The notes beneath the pieces are model-generated. The model saw nothing but the letters and a program-made list of their open reading frames with translations, had not been told where the DNA came from and did no database searches. The translations under genes were made by a program, and so were the position numbers. DNA of 64,000 bases from Lentilactobacillus kefiri (GTDB taxonomy: Bacteria > Bacillota > Bacilli > Lactobacillales > Lactobacillaceae): NCBI RefSeq assembly GCF_007989105.1, contig NZ_BJVK01000010.1, positions 1-64,000 on the forward strand, written 5' to 3'. This document shows, piece by piece, positions 8,410 through 18,500 of the stretch (position 1 is the first letter of the stretch; each line of letters opens with the position of its first letter).

Positions 8410-9765
8410 CTAATCGAAGTGGCGCCATTCACGATCCATTAATGCTCTGGCCACAAACAAGCCCATTGGCAGGAAGATGATAATCAGAGCCGCCTTTGTC
8501 AGCCATAATGCACCAACGCTGATTTGGTTGATTCCGATATTATAGACTGCCCGGTAGATGTACAGCCCGGGGACCATGATGACGATTGATGGAACAGTCA
8601 GTGAAATTCGTGGATATCCATTGTAACGGTTAACAAGAGATGCGATCAACCCAGCGACCAACGCAGCAATGAACGCTGCGGCTGCAGGTGGAACGGTTGT
8701 CAGGTCAACCATTTCAAGTCTTAAGGTGTTGGCAACCGCACCGATCAAGCCGGCCGTCATTGCCATTTTTTGAGAACTGTTAAACATAATTGAGAATCCG
8801 TAGACCCCGCAAAAACTTGCCGGAATTCTCAGCAGCATTAAGGCAATTGGTGATAAGCCCAGCGGCAGGAAATTCTCAGGTCTGAAGTCAAACAGCAGGG
8901 CAACCAGCCACCCGACTAATGCCGCAACTGCGGTAATCATAATCGCATACGCCAGTCGTTCAAGCCCAGATCTCATATCCAATTTGGAAATGTCCAAGAA
9001 ACTGGTGATAAATGGGAATCCTGGGATCACGAACAGCATTGCTCCAATATACCCAGCTTCATGTTGTGCCAGCACTTGGAAATTGGCTTCAAAAATTTTA
9101 AAGGAAAACATATAGGCAAGACAGGCAATGGCCACCGCAATGGCAATACTTGCGATTGTGGTAAGGTGCTGCTTTCCCATTGATCCCCGGAAAAACTGGC
9201 CGATTCCAGCGCCAATAAAGGAACAGATCATTTCTGGAATTCCACCTCCCAGCAAAAAAATAAATCCGCTGCAGGCTAATGCAGCTGCGAACCCAGAAAT
9301 GACTGGATTGTACTGAACGGGGCGCTTTTCAATCTCGCTAATTCTTGTGTGGATTTGTTTGACGGTTGCCATCCCAAAATCGCGCTCAAAGTACTTCACG
9401 AAGTGTTCCAATGAATTCAACTTATCAGTGTTTACACCGGTATTTGGCAGTGCCAGTACCTGTGAATAACTGTGGTCATTAATGAAACAGGTGAACTGTA
9501 GAGAACTGAGGCCGATGTCCGCTGAACAGGTAAGCCCCAAAACTCTGGCGACGGTGTTCATGGCATCACGAACCCGCCAGGCTCCGGTTCCACATGAAAG
9601 CATGACAATTCCGACCCGGCCAACGATTGAAGCCCGTTCCCTCAAGCCGGCTTCTTTAGCAGGGACAGATTCATCCAACGTGAATGACTTCCAGGGAATC
9701 GTCATATGATGATTCTGCGATAGATGGAATTTTTTTGGTACATTTGGTTGCTGGCTGTTTGCCAT
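8410..9765 (-). CDS. Threonine/serine exporter family protein (ThrE, fused two-domain form)
   Basis: 451-residue membrane protein. Residues about 45-190 form a soluble N-terminal part (the DUF1212 region), followed by about ten hydrophobic helices: a first set completing the ThrE domain and a second set matching the DUF3815/ThrE_2 domain. In many Firmicutes these two domains are separate adjacent genes; here they are one polypeptide, as in Corynebacterium ThrE. Family members export threonine and serine. Position beside the threonine biosynthetic cluster fits a role in relieving threonine excess (inference). An AGGAGG-like site precedes the ATG. A stem-loop terminator separates it from the thr operon, so it is transcribed independently. 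Confidence 0.8.
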   Translation of the reverse strand: MANSQQPNVPKKFHLSQNHHMTIPWKSFTLDESVPAKEAGLRERASIVGRVGIVMLSCGTGAWRVRDAMNTVARVLGLTCSADIGLSSLQFTCFINDHSYSQVLALPNTGVNTDKLNSLEHFVKYFERDFGMATVKQIHTRISEIEKRPVQYNPVISGFAAALACSGFIFLLGGGIPEMICSFIGAGIGQFFRGSMGKQHLTTIASIAIAVAIACLAYMFSFKIFEANFQVLAQHEAGYIGAMLFVIPGFPFITSFLDISKLDMRSGLERLAYAIMITAVAALVGWLVALLFDFRPENFLPLGLSPIALMLLRIPASFCGVYGFSIMFNSSQKMAMTAGLIGAVANTLRLEMVDLTTVPPAAAAFIAALVAGLIASLVNRYNGYPRISLTVPSIVIMVPGLYIYRAVYNIGINQISVGALWLTKAALIIIFLPMGLFVARALMDREWRHFD

Positions 9766-9883
9766 GATTTCCTCCAGAATACTTTTAAATCGGTAAATGC
9801 ATACAATTATGTATTATATGCGGACAGTCAAACAATTTTCAAGTTGGTAAAGGCTTACAGTTGAAAGTTTAAGGAATCCGGGA

Positions 9884-9915
9884 CAAAAAATCCTTGATAA
9901 TGATTATCAAGGATC
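9884..9915 (-). terminator. Terminator of the thrC-thrB-ACT operon
   Basis: Twelve-bp perfect stem (9890-9901 with 9903-9914). Read leftward, it is followed by six T residues. It lies about 40 bp past the stop of the ACT-domain gene. Confidence 0.8.
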
Positions 9916-9955
9916 AAAATTGGTGTTTATTTGGCATGTTATTGAGCCGATTCGG

Positions 9956-10390
9956 TTATTCAATTGACACCAGCTGGACATTACTTGCGCCCTCGACTTG
10001 GCGGATCTTTTCCAGGAGACTGTCAATCGTCCCTGAAAAGTTGCTTAAGTCCAGTGAGATCACGATACTGGCAATGTTATGAATCGGGATGTTTTGGTTG
10101 ATCGTTAATACGCTGGCATTCGTTTCTGAAATTGTCGTCAAAACCTTCGACAAGATGCCGCGCTGGTTTTCAAGCATAAGGGAAATGACGGCTTTTCTGT
10201 CCATCACGCCCTCTTCGGGTAAGAAGACCAGATCTTTATATTTATAGAAGGTTCCCCGGCTGATGCCGACGACCTTTACAGCTTCACTGACCTGCTTAAC
10301 TTTACCGCTCTCCAACAGCTGACGGGCTTGAATCACCTTATCAAAAGATTCTGGGAGAATCGAGCTATCAACGATGTAATACTTTTCCAC
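9956..10390 (-). CDS. ACT-domain protein (PheB / UPF0735 family)
   Basis: 144 residues. An N-terminal helical segment has an HTH-like element (SEAVKVVGISRGTFYKY, about 39-55). A C-terminal ACT domain (about 66-144) opens KAVISLMLENQRGILSKVL, the usual amino-acid-binding fold. The family is named after B. subtilis PheB, encoded next to pheA; its role is unproven but presumed to be sensing an amino acid. The likely start is GTG at 10390, inside the end of thrB (23-bp overlap), with a GAGG site 10 bases upstream. Translational coupling to thrB suggests that it senses threonine or homoserine here (inference). Confidence 0.75.
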   Translation of the reverse strand: MEKYYIVDSSILPESFDKVIQARQLLESGKVKQVSEAVKVVGISRGTFYKYKDLVFLPEEGVMDRKAVISLMLENQRGILSKVLTTISETNASVLTINQNIPIHNIASIVISLDLSNFSGTIDSLLEKIRQVEGASNVQLVSIE

Positions 10391-11273
10391 GTTCGCTTAC
10401 CTCACTCACGACGCCTGTTGAATCGACAGCCATCTTGCGCACAATCCATTTTGGAAATGCGGCTTGGGCATTGTTAACGATTCGATCGGCGTCCTTTTCG
10501 TCTGCAGTGATTGCCATCATAGTGGAACCACTGCCGCTAATGTACATTGTTCCGCCAAATTGTTCAGAAATGTTTTTTGCCTGACTGTAATCCGGAATCA
10601 ATTCAGCTCGATAGGGTTCATGCATCCGGTCATCGCAAGCCTCATGAATCATGTCGCTGTTACCGATTTCCAAAGCTTTGGTCATCGCAGCACAGTGGCT
10701 GACTTGATGAATGGCATCCGCATAACTCAATGTTTTCGGCAATACTTTGCGAGCTTTATGGGTGCTGACTTCATAGTCCGGAATCATGGCAACAAAGTGC
10801 AGCTTGTCGCTCACCCCATATTGGATTACTTGGGGTTGGTTTTGGTCGTCAAGAAACGATACGCATAAACCACCGAGGATGGCTGGGGTGACATTGTCGG
10901 GATGACCTTCCATTTGAGTTGCCAATACCAACAGCTGGTCGGTTGAAATGGCATCGTCGAACCAAACACTGGCGGCTTTGAGCCCGGCAACAACACAGAC
11001 TGATGAACTGCCAAGTCCGCGGGCAACCGGTACGTCGCCTTCGATGTCGATTTTGACATTTGGTACCGGCTTGTCCAAGAAGTTGCAGCCTTTGACAAAG
11101 GCTTTGTAGACTAAGTTGTCTTCATTTTGAAATTCTTTGGGGGATCCGGTGATGATGAGATGTTCGGCACTTTCGTCAAATGTAATGGTGGAATAATACG
11201 ACACCGCCAAGCCAAGACAGTCAAAGCCGACGCCGACGTTTGCGCTAGTTGCTGGAACTTTGATCTTTATCAT
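10368..11273 (-). CDS. thrB: Homoserine kinase
   Basis: 301-residue GHMP-superfamily kinase that phosphorylates L-homoserine to O-phosphohomoserine, the penultimate step of threonine synthesis. The ATP loop PVARGLGSSSVCVVAGLKAA (about 89-108) and N-terminal PATSANVGVGFD are diagnostic, and the C-terminal GSGSTMMAI motif is present. The ATG at 11273 has AGGAGG 8 bases upstream and is preferred to a start five codons earlier. It overlaps the end of thrC by 29 bp and the ACT-domain gene by 23 bp, so the three genes are translationally coupled. Confidence 0.92.
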   Translation of the reverse strand: MIKIKVPATSANVGVGFDCLGLAVSYYSTITFDESAEHLIITGSPKEFQNEDNLVYKAFVKGCNFLDKPVPNVKIDIEGDVPVARGLGSSSVCVVAGLKAASVWFDDAISTDQLLVLATQMEGHPDNVTPAILGGLCVSFLDDQNQPQVIQYGVSDKLHFVAMIPDYEVSTHKARKVLPKTLSYADAIHQVSHCAAMTKALEIGNSDMIHEACDDRMHEPYRAELIPDYSQAKNISEQFGGTMYISGSGSTMMAITADEKDADRIVNNAQAAFPKWIVRKMAVDSTGVVSEVSERGKVLHR

Positions 11274-12750
11274 AGAATACCTCCTCAACTTTTTGCTTCA
11301 CGTAATCAGTCATTTGATCTTTTTGAATCACACTTTCGTGACGGACTGGCAGGTCCCAAACTTTTTGCAGATTATCCGGGATTGGTGCGTGAGTCGCTTC
11401 ATGTAAGTCCTTCATTACCTTTTGAACGTCATCGGATGTTTCGGGCAGCACCGCGTTGGCCACCGCATTTACAAATTTGTATGGGCTGGCGGTACTCAGC
11501 AGAATCATTGGGGTATCGGGATCGATCTTTTGGTAGTCACGCATGACTTTATAGCCCGCGGCGGTGTGAGGATCCATCAGGTAGCCGTTTTTTTCGTAAA
11601 CTTCTGCGATTGAACTTTCAATATCTTCATCGGTACTGTAACCGCAATAAAAGTCTTCTTGAATATTGGCGAGGACCTCTTTTGAAACCTCATACTTGCC
11701 GCTGTCTTCCAAATCGTCCATTAATTGTTTGACGTATTCGGTATTTTCACCACTCTTATAGTAGAGAAGCCGTTCAAAGTTACTGGAAATTTGGATGTCC
11801 ATACTTGGGGCGACCGTCTGGAAGAATGGCCGGTTGCGGTCGTACACGCCGTGGTTGAAAAAATTGGCGAGGACGTTGTTCTCATTACATGCCACAACGA
11901 ACTTGTTAACCGGCAGGCCAAGCATCTTGGCGTAATAGCCGGCGAGTACATCACCGAAGTTTCCGGTTGGAACGGTAAAGTTGACCTTGTCGCCAACTTT
12001 GATTGATCCGTCGTTGACCAATTGTTTATAGGAATCAAAGTAATAAACAACTTGAGGGATGAGTCGGCCAATGTTGATTGAGTTGGCACTGGATAGGCTG
12101 ACCTCGTCACCGAGGGATTCTTTCAGCGCTTCATTATTGAAAATCCGTTTAACATTGGTTTGAGCATCGTCGAAGTTCCCTTCAATCGCGGCAACCTTGG
12201 TGTTGTTCCCGCCAGTCGTGATCATCTGGAGCTTCTGAACTTTGCTGACACCGCCATCGGGATAGAAAACGATGATTCCCATATTGGCGAGGTCCTTAAA
12301 GCCTTCCAGGGCAGCCTTACCAGTGTCGCCACTGGTAGCCGTTAAGATCATTACCTTATTATTGTCGGTTAACACATGCTTCATTAATTGAGGAAGCAAT
12401 TGAAGGCCGACATCCTTAAATGCACTGGTAGGGCCATGGAATAATTCCAAAACGTGGAAGTTGTCAACGTTCACTACCGGGGTGATCTTTGACGTATCAA
12501 AGCTTGATTTGTACGCGGTGTTAATACTCTCATCAATTTCGTCGGCGGAAAAGTCTGGCAGTAAAACCGTGAGGACTGCTCGGGCGATGTCTTGATAATT
12601 TAATTTAATTAATTTTTCGAAGTTTACTTGGAGCTTTTCCAAGTCGGGATAAACGAAGAGACCCTTGTCATCAGCGAAGCCCTTCTTGATAGCCTGCTTA
12701 GCTGAGATTTGTACTGAACTGTTTCTCGTGCTCGTATAATATTTATTCAT
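11245..12750 (-). CDS. thrC: Threonine synthase
   Basis: 501-residue PLP enzyme converting O-phosphohomoserine to threonine. The length and the N-terminal YYTSTRNSSVQISAKQA region mark the long (type 2, fungal/enterobacterial-like) threonine synthase family. The PLP lysine lies in GPTSAFKDVGLQLLP (about 113-127), and the phosphate-binding loop is TATSGDTGKAAL (about 143-154). The ATG at 12750 has AAGGAGT 8 bases upstream; an in-frame ATG six codons earlier is less well placed. It is first in the leftward operon and diverges from hom across 103 bp. Confidence 0.93.
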   Translation of the reverse strand: MNKYYTSTRNSSVQISAKQAIKKGFADDKGLFVYPDLEKLQVNFEKLIKLNYQDIARAVLTVLLPDFSADEIDESINTAYKSSFDTSKITPVVNVDNFHVLELFHGPTSAFKDVGLQLLPQLMKHVLTDNNKVMILTATSGDTGKAALEGFKDLANMGIIVFYPDGGVSKVQKLQMITTGGNNTKVAAIEGNFDDAQTNVKRIFNNEALKESLGDEVSLSSANSINIGRLIPQVVYYFDSYKQLVNDGSIKVGDKVNFTVPTGNFGDVLAGYYAKMLGLPVNKFVVACNENNVLANFFNHGVYDRNRPFFQTVAPSMDIQISSNFERLLYYKSGENTEYVKQLMDDLEDSGKYEVSKEVLANIQEDFYCGYSTDEDIESSIAEVYEKNGYLMDPHTAAGYKVMRDYQKIDPDTPMILLSTASPYKFVNAVANAVLPETSDDVQKVMKDLHEATHAPIPDNLQKVWDLPVRHESVIQKDQMTDYVKQKVEEVFYDKDQSSSN

Positions 12751-12853
12751 CAACTTTACTCCTTGCATTTCTATGATTTATATGATAATCTGTTTTCATG
12801 TTAAATACAAGTGTTTATTATTTGTGAACACAATAAATTTGGAGGTTGAAGCT
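12751..12853. promoter_or_regulatory. Shared divergent promoter region thrC / hom
   Basis: The 103-bp AT-rich gap between the divergent threonine-pathway operons. It contains the 12-bp palindrome TTGTGAACACAA (12822-12833), a candidate site for a common regulator. There is no T-box motif and no leader peptide rich in Thr or Ile codons, so control at this point is probably by a DNA-binding protein. Confidence 0.45.
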
Positions 12854-14032
12854 GTGAATATTGCAATATTAGGATTTGGGACAGTTGGTACAGGCGTTTA
12901 CAAAATTATACAAAATGCAAAACGTCAGGCTCAAAACCTCCATGTAAAGCACATCTTAATTAGAAAAAATAAAAAACCGGATTTACCGGAAATGACCGAC
13001 TCAATTGATGAAATTTTAAATGACGATGATGTTGACGTTGTGGTAGAAGTCATTGGCGGGATTGAACCGGCCCATCAATACATAGTTGATGCATTGAAGC
13101 ATAAGAAGCATGTGATTACCGCTAATAAGGCAGTGATTGCCCAGTATATGGATGAATTTACCAGGGTTGCTGCCGAAAACGACGCCAAGTTCTATTTTGA
13201 ATCAAGTGTCGGTGGTGGGATTCCTTGGATTCAAGGATTGGAACGGGCATTGCGGGTTGATGATGTCAACAAGATTCAAGGGATTTTCAATGGAACCAGC
13301 AATTTCATCCTTGATCAGATGCACCGCACCGGGAAGCCTTTCAATGAAGTTTTGATGGAAGCTCAACAATTAGGATATGCGGAAGCTGATCCAAGTGCCG
13401 ATATTGATGGCCTCGATGTTGCCAACAAATTATGTATCAGCGTCGACATTGCCTATGACTTGTTCATCAAGCCAACCGCCGACCTGCCGATCTTTGGAAT
13501 TCGAAATATTACTGAAGACGATATGACCCATTTCGACAAGCTGGGGATGACCATTAAGTTGATGGGTAAAAGTCATCAGCGGGGTAATGAATTTGACTAC
13601 ATGGTTGAACCCACCCTGTACTATGGGGACACGTTGGAAGCCCACACCCGTGACAACTACAACTTGATTTCACTGATTGGTGAAACCATTGGAACCTTGA
13701 AGTTCATGGGTCAGGGAGCCGGTCAATTACCAACTGCCAACGCTGTGATTCAAGATATTTTGGATATTTACCAGGGGAAGGAGCATTTGAAGCGAACCTT
13801 TAAAAGCAGCTTCAAATATCAGCCCGATTTGACCAAGAACGACTATATTGTCAGATCAGAGATTGACTGTTCACCACTATTCAAGGGGTTTGAATCAGAA
13901 CTCCGCGGTGATTATCTTCTCATCCACGATATTCCCGTTGGCCAGATGCACCAATTGATGAAGAAAGTATTAAAACGCGATGAATCAGCATTCATGGCAA
14001 GTTTACCAACTAAGGAAGGAGGAGCAGAATAA
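12854..14032 (+). CDS. hom: Homoserine dehydrogenase (short C-terminal region)
   Basis: 392 residues. Reduces aspartate semialdehyde to homoserine with NAD(P)H. The Rossmann motif is GFGTVGTGVYK near the N-terminus; the catalytic domain includes NGTSNFILDQM and AEADPSADIDGLDVANKLCI. The open frame extends 27 codons upstream, but GTG at 12854 has GGAGG 8 bases upstream and gives the canonical start. Many Gram-positive Hom proteins are about 430 residues with a C-terminal ACT domain. Here the tail after the catalytic domain is shorter, so feedback control by threonine may be altered (inference). The stop codon overlaps the aspartokinase ATG by one base. Confidence 0.92.
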   Translation: MNIAILGFGTVGTGVYKIIQNAKRQAQNLHVKHILIRKNKKPDLPEMTDSIDEILNDDDVDVVVEVIGGIEPAHQYIVDALKHKKHVITANKAVIAQYMDEFTRVAAENDAKFYFESSVGGGIPWIQGLERALRVDDVNKIQGIFNGTSNFILDQMHRTGKPFNEVLMEAQQLGYAEADPSADIDGLDVANKLCISVDIAYDLFIKPTADLPIFGIRNITEDDMTHFDKLGMTIKLMGKSHQRGNEFDYMVEPTLYYGDTLEAHTRDNYNLISLIGETIGTLKFMGQGAGQLPTANAVIQDILDIYQGKEHLKRTFKSSFKYQPDLTKNDYIVRSEIDCSPLFKGFESELRGDYLLIHDIPVGQMHQLMKKVLKRDESAFMASLPTKEGGAE

Positions 14033-15360
14033 TGATAGTAGCAAAATTCGGTGGAAGTTCAGTTGCAGACGCAGGACAATTTAAGAAAGTCCGCGCCATC
14101 GTTGAAGCAAACGCAGATCGCAAAATGATTGTGGTGAGCGCTGCGGGTAAAAGTGATCGTGAGGCTGTTAAAGTCACCGACCTGTTGATTCAAGTTGAAA
14201 AGCTCAGAGACGCAGGTGAAGATTACATGCCGGTGTTCAATCATATTCAGAGCCGATTTGTTGGAATCAGGGATGCACTTGGTTTGAAGGTGGGCATTGA
14301 AACCGACCTCAAGAAGATCAGTAAGGAAATTCCTACATGCAGTCATGATTATCTCGTATCTCGAGGTGAATTTTTGACCGCCAAGTTAATGGCTGACTTT
14401 TTAGGCTACCAATTTATTGACGCTGCCCGCTTCCTAGTGTTTGACCAGAAAGGGGTTAATTATGGTCAGTCAATTAACCGGCTTCGTGACTTTATCAGTT
14501 ATGATGACCATATTGTGGTTCCCGGATTCTATGGTGTTGACGAACATGGGATGACTCACTTGATGCCTCGTGGTGGAAGTGATATTTCCGGTGCTTTACT
14601 GGCCAACTTCGTGGATGCTGATTTGTACGAGAACTGGACTGACGTGTCCGGTATCAAGATGGCCGACCCACGGATCATCAACAATTCCCGCAAGATCAAC
14701 GAACTTACTTATGAAGAGCTTCAAGAATTGTCATACATGGGCATTAGCGTTTTCCAAGAAGAAGCCATTCAACCTGCTAAAGAAAAGCAGATTCCAATTG
14801 CAATTTTAAACACCAATCACCCCGAAGAAGACGGAACACTGGTTGTCGATTCTGCTGATAAAACAGCCCCTTCTTTGGTAACTGGAATTGCCGGCAAGAA
14901 GGACTACATTGTCATTTCAATTAAGAAGTATCAGTTAAACAAACGTTTGGATGTGATGGCTAAAGTATTCTCAGTCATCCAAAAGTTCGGCGTAAAATTT
15001 GACTATGTACCAGCTGGAACGGATTCTGTTCAATTCTTAGCGAAACGAGCAGACGTTGACGGTAAGCTGATGGCAATCGTCAGTTCGTTGAAGTCGGAAT
15101 GTTCTTTGGACGATGTAAAATTAGAAAAGAATATCGCCATGGTGGCGGCCGTTTCTTCCCAATTTGGTAAACGACCAGCGATTGCCGGTAAGATATTAGA
15201 CTTGTTGGACAACAGCCAGATTAAGATTCATCTGGTTGTTCAGGAAGGTAGCGACATCAAAGTTGTCTTCGGAGTTGCCAACAGCGACTATGAAAAGACG
15301 ATTGAAAAGATTTATCGAAGTACTGCTGTAAGTGCGACCAGACTTAAGATGGTCATCTAA
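14032..15360 (+). CDS. Aspartate kinase (monofunctional)
   Basis: 442-residue aspartokinase, the first committed step of the aspartate family. The N-terminal kinase domain has KFGGSSVAD (residues 5-13), VVSAAGKSDRE and the RGGSDISGALLA substrate motif. The C-terminal region (about 300-442) is a pair of ACT domains with the internal sequence FGVKFDYVPAGTDSVQFL. It resembles the single-polypeptide class III type (B. subtilis YclM), which is commonly inhibited by lysine and/or threonine. Coupling to hom (one-base overlap) points to a threonine/methionine-directed isozyme. Confidence 0.9.
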   Translation: MIVAKFGGSSVADAGQFKKVRAIVEANADRKMIVVSAAGKSDREAVKVTDLLIQVEKLRDAGEDYMPVFNHIQSRFVGIRDALGLKVGIETDLKKISKEIPTCSHDYLVSRGEFLTAKLMADFLGYQFIDAARFLVFDQKGVNYGQSINRLRDFISYDDHIVVPGFYGVDEHGMTHLMPRGGSDISGALLANFVDADLYENWTDVSGIKMADPRIINNSRKINELTYEELQELSYMGISVFQEEAIQPAKEKQIPIAILNTNHPEEDGTLVVDSADKTAPSLVTGIAGKKDYIVISIKKYQLNKRLDVMAKVFSVIQKFGVKFDYVPAGTDSVQFLAKRADVDGKLMAIVSSLKSECSLDDVKLEKNIAMVAAVSSQFGKRPAIAGKILDLLDNSQIKIHLVVQEGSDIKVVFGVANSDYEKTIEKIYRSTAVSATRLKMVI

Positions 15361-15374
15361 TATATAAACGTTGA

Positions 15375-15403
15375 GAAGGTAGAATTTTCTACCTTCTTTT
15401 TTT
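15375..15403 (+). terminator. Terminator after hom-aspartokinase operon
   Basis: Stem GAAGGTAGA / TCTACCTTC with a 4-base loop, followed by seven T residues, 15 bp after the stop codon. Confidence 0.9.
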
Positions 15404-15575
15404 ATTGCTTGAGTACAAAATAATAATAAAAAGTGTACCAAATAAATAAATATGTACCTAAAAGTATTTCATTTTCCCCTTTTCTATGATACCCTAACAG
15501 TGGCATTAGCCATAGCGGCATGTGAACGGGGTATTCAAGTCTTATGTGCCGACTACATTGAAGGGGGATTTTTCT

Positions 15576-18500
15576 ATGCATAATTTATGGAAAGATCAGG
15601 ATCGCAAGGTCCATTTCAAGATGTACAAGTCAGGCAAACATTGGGTGTTTGCCGGGCTGGCAGTTGTTGGACTGGGTATGGGGTTGGGCATTTCTGGGGG
15701 AAATGTTCTTGCTGATACCCATGTAGATGGAAGTGTTCCACAAACAGATCATGAAGATACAGCACAAATGATTATCACTGATAAACAACCTGGCGAACCA
15801 GATGGTACTAATCCAAAAGGACAAGTCAATCTCCCTGCGTCAGACGACGAGAGTCATTCTCAATCAGCAAAAGTTGAAATCAATCCATCTCTGTCGACTG
15901 ATAATACTGATGAGAAGTCCGCAGCAGATGTGGCTGTTGTAAATACTCCAAAAGTGGCAGATCATACTACGACTGCTCAAAATACCATTAATAAGGATAA
16001 AAAAACTGATAATAATACCCACGTAAGTAAAACAAAACCAAACGAATCAGATAATCAGTCAGCATCGGCACCTATTGAAAAATTGTCAGATACCAATCCA
16101 CAAACCAAACCAAATTCTGATACCAAGCAGAGCCTGAAGGCTAAAACAGCTTCAAACCATTCAGTTGAGGCGGACGCAGCCATCAGCTCTTCAGAAAGCA
16201 AGACTGCAGCAGATCATGAAACGAACTCCAATGAGTCCAATACAGTTATTGTTAAGCCGGAGAATTTTAAGGATTACTTTCAAGTAAACAGTCATGCGAC
16301 TTGGAATGGGAATATGTTGACACTGACAACCGGTCATCACCAATCTGGAAATGCAACTCTGAAAACAAAAATTGATATGCAAAATAGTTTTCAGCTAAAA
16401 GGCAGTGTGATGCTTGGCGACGGAAATTATCCAAGTACTGAATGGGCTGATGGCATCTCATTCGGATTTCATAGTGGTGATGTCAATGCTCATGGCGGAG
16501 CTGGTGCTGACATGGGAATGGGCGGATTGCCTGATGGATTTGGATTTAAATTAGACACATATTCAAACACAGATCCAGACCATGAGGACCCTGAACGATT
16601 TATTTATATTCCTTATTTTGGTGGCCTACAGGAAACACAAGCTTTCGGGGCATTTGCTTACAATAACAACAAGCCAGGGAATCCGTCTGAAACATATAAT
16701 CCCAGCAAATTGTCAGATCCTGACGCTCCTAAAGCATTAGCAGCTGGCGCTGACGACAGCTTAAAGCCAAAACATTTTTACCCTGTTGAAATTGATTATG
16801 ATGGTAAAACCCACGATATGACAGCTATCTTTGATAATGATGTGGCACACCGCAAAATTACTTGGCACCACAATGTGTCACACTGGTCAGAAAACAAAAA
16901 GGCGTTGTCTTTTTTCATTGCAGCATCCACAGGACAAAGAGGTGGTCTTCAACAGTTTAAATTTGATAGTTTTCAATACACCGTTCCCAGTGTTGTCAAT
17001 GTAAAATTTACGGACGAGGATGGCAGAACGATTCCAAACGCCCCTCAACCGCTAACAATCTACGGCAAACCAGGCCAAAAGGTTGATTTAACTGGGGTTA
17101 CTGCCGATATTCAAAAGATTGAAAGGAATGGTCAATACTATTTCGATCGGGTCAAAAAAGAAGGAATAGGTGACTTTGATGTAAACAAGAATCTCTTGAC
17201 AATGTCTAAGCAGACGCAAGATATTAATTACTATTTTGCAAAAAGTCAGGCAAAAATTAATGCTAATGATTTTACAATTTATGCCGGTCAGCCATGGACC
17301 TCAGATTTGAAAAATGTTACGGCGGTTGCAAAAAATGGTCAAGCAATTGATCCAAGTGATCTTGTGGTGATTCCTGAGGGCGACAGCCAAACACCAGGAA
17401 CTTACAACGTTACCTACAGGTTGAATCAGCAGTGCTATCATAATGGACCTGTCCAATCGGTAACGAAGACTGTTAAGGCAACTGTTATAGAGAACAAATC
17501 AAAGATTGAGGTTAAAGATGCTTCATATTCTGTTGGTGATAAATTTGATCCAGCTAAGAGCCTTGTTTCTGCCGTTGATGGACAAGGAAAATCAGTTTCG
17601 TTAGATAGTGGGGAACTCACAAGTCAAGTTTCAGATGCAGATGGTCATTCAGTTGCTCAAGATGCTGTCACGGCGCATTCTGGAGATTACTACCTTCAAT
17701 TTTCTTATAAGAATGGTCAGCAGGTCCTCTCCAAATCCAAACGTTCCAAGATTACAGTTATCCAGCCAAACAACATCACTGTTGATTTGATTGCACCGAA
17801 TAACGACCAGGTAAGGTCAATTTTGCCTAAAGACCATCAGACCGGCGATCAAATTGACGTAGCCCCTTCCAGCAAATATTTAGCCAGTATCATACCGACT
17901 GGCTATCATTATGCGAAGGCCGATGAGTTACAGACTGACGAAACTCAGCCAACAGTCAATCCGGTGTATTCCGGAAAGGAACAAACGGTTAAAGTTTACG
18001 TCGTAGGGGACACTGTGGATAAAAACGCTGCTAATGCTTTGACAGTTCATCATTATCTTAAAGACTCTGCAGATGTCAAAGTTGCCCCTGATAGTTCGAT
18101 TGGCGGCCGGATTGGTCAGAAGGTTGTGGCTACATTAAAGGATGCCGCCCATGCAGCTGAAGGCTATACCTTGGTGCCCAATCAAAAAGACCAGACAGCG
18201 ACCTTGAAATTAAACCAAGGAAGCCAAGTGAAATTTTACTATACAGCAGATCCTCAGGATAATATCAAAGTCAATGTCCTTAATGCAGCAAACGTCGATA
18301 TTGTAAAAGTGACAAAGCCGGAAGGACATCATACTGGAGATGTGTTGGATGTTTCTCCAAATAGTTCATTTTTGGATGTTGCTAAAGAACGTGGCTATCA
18401 CTACGCGACCGGTGATGAACTGAATGGACATATCCAACCGCTGGGCAACCCAACTTATTCTGCAAAGCCTCAGGAAGTTAACATCTACGTTGTCGGGAAC

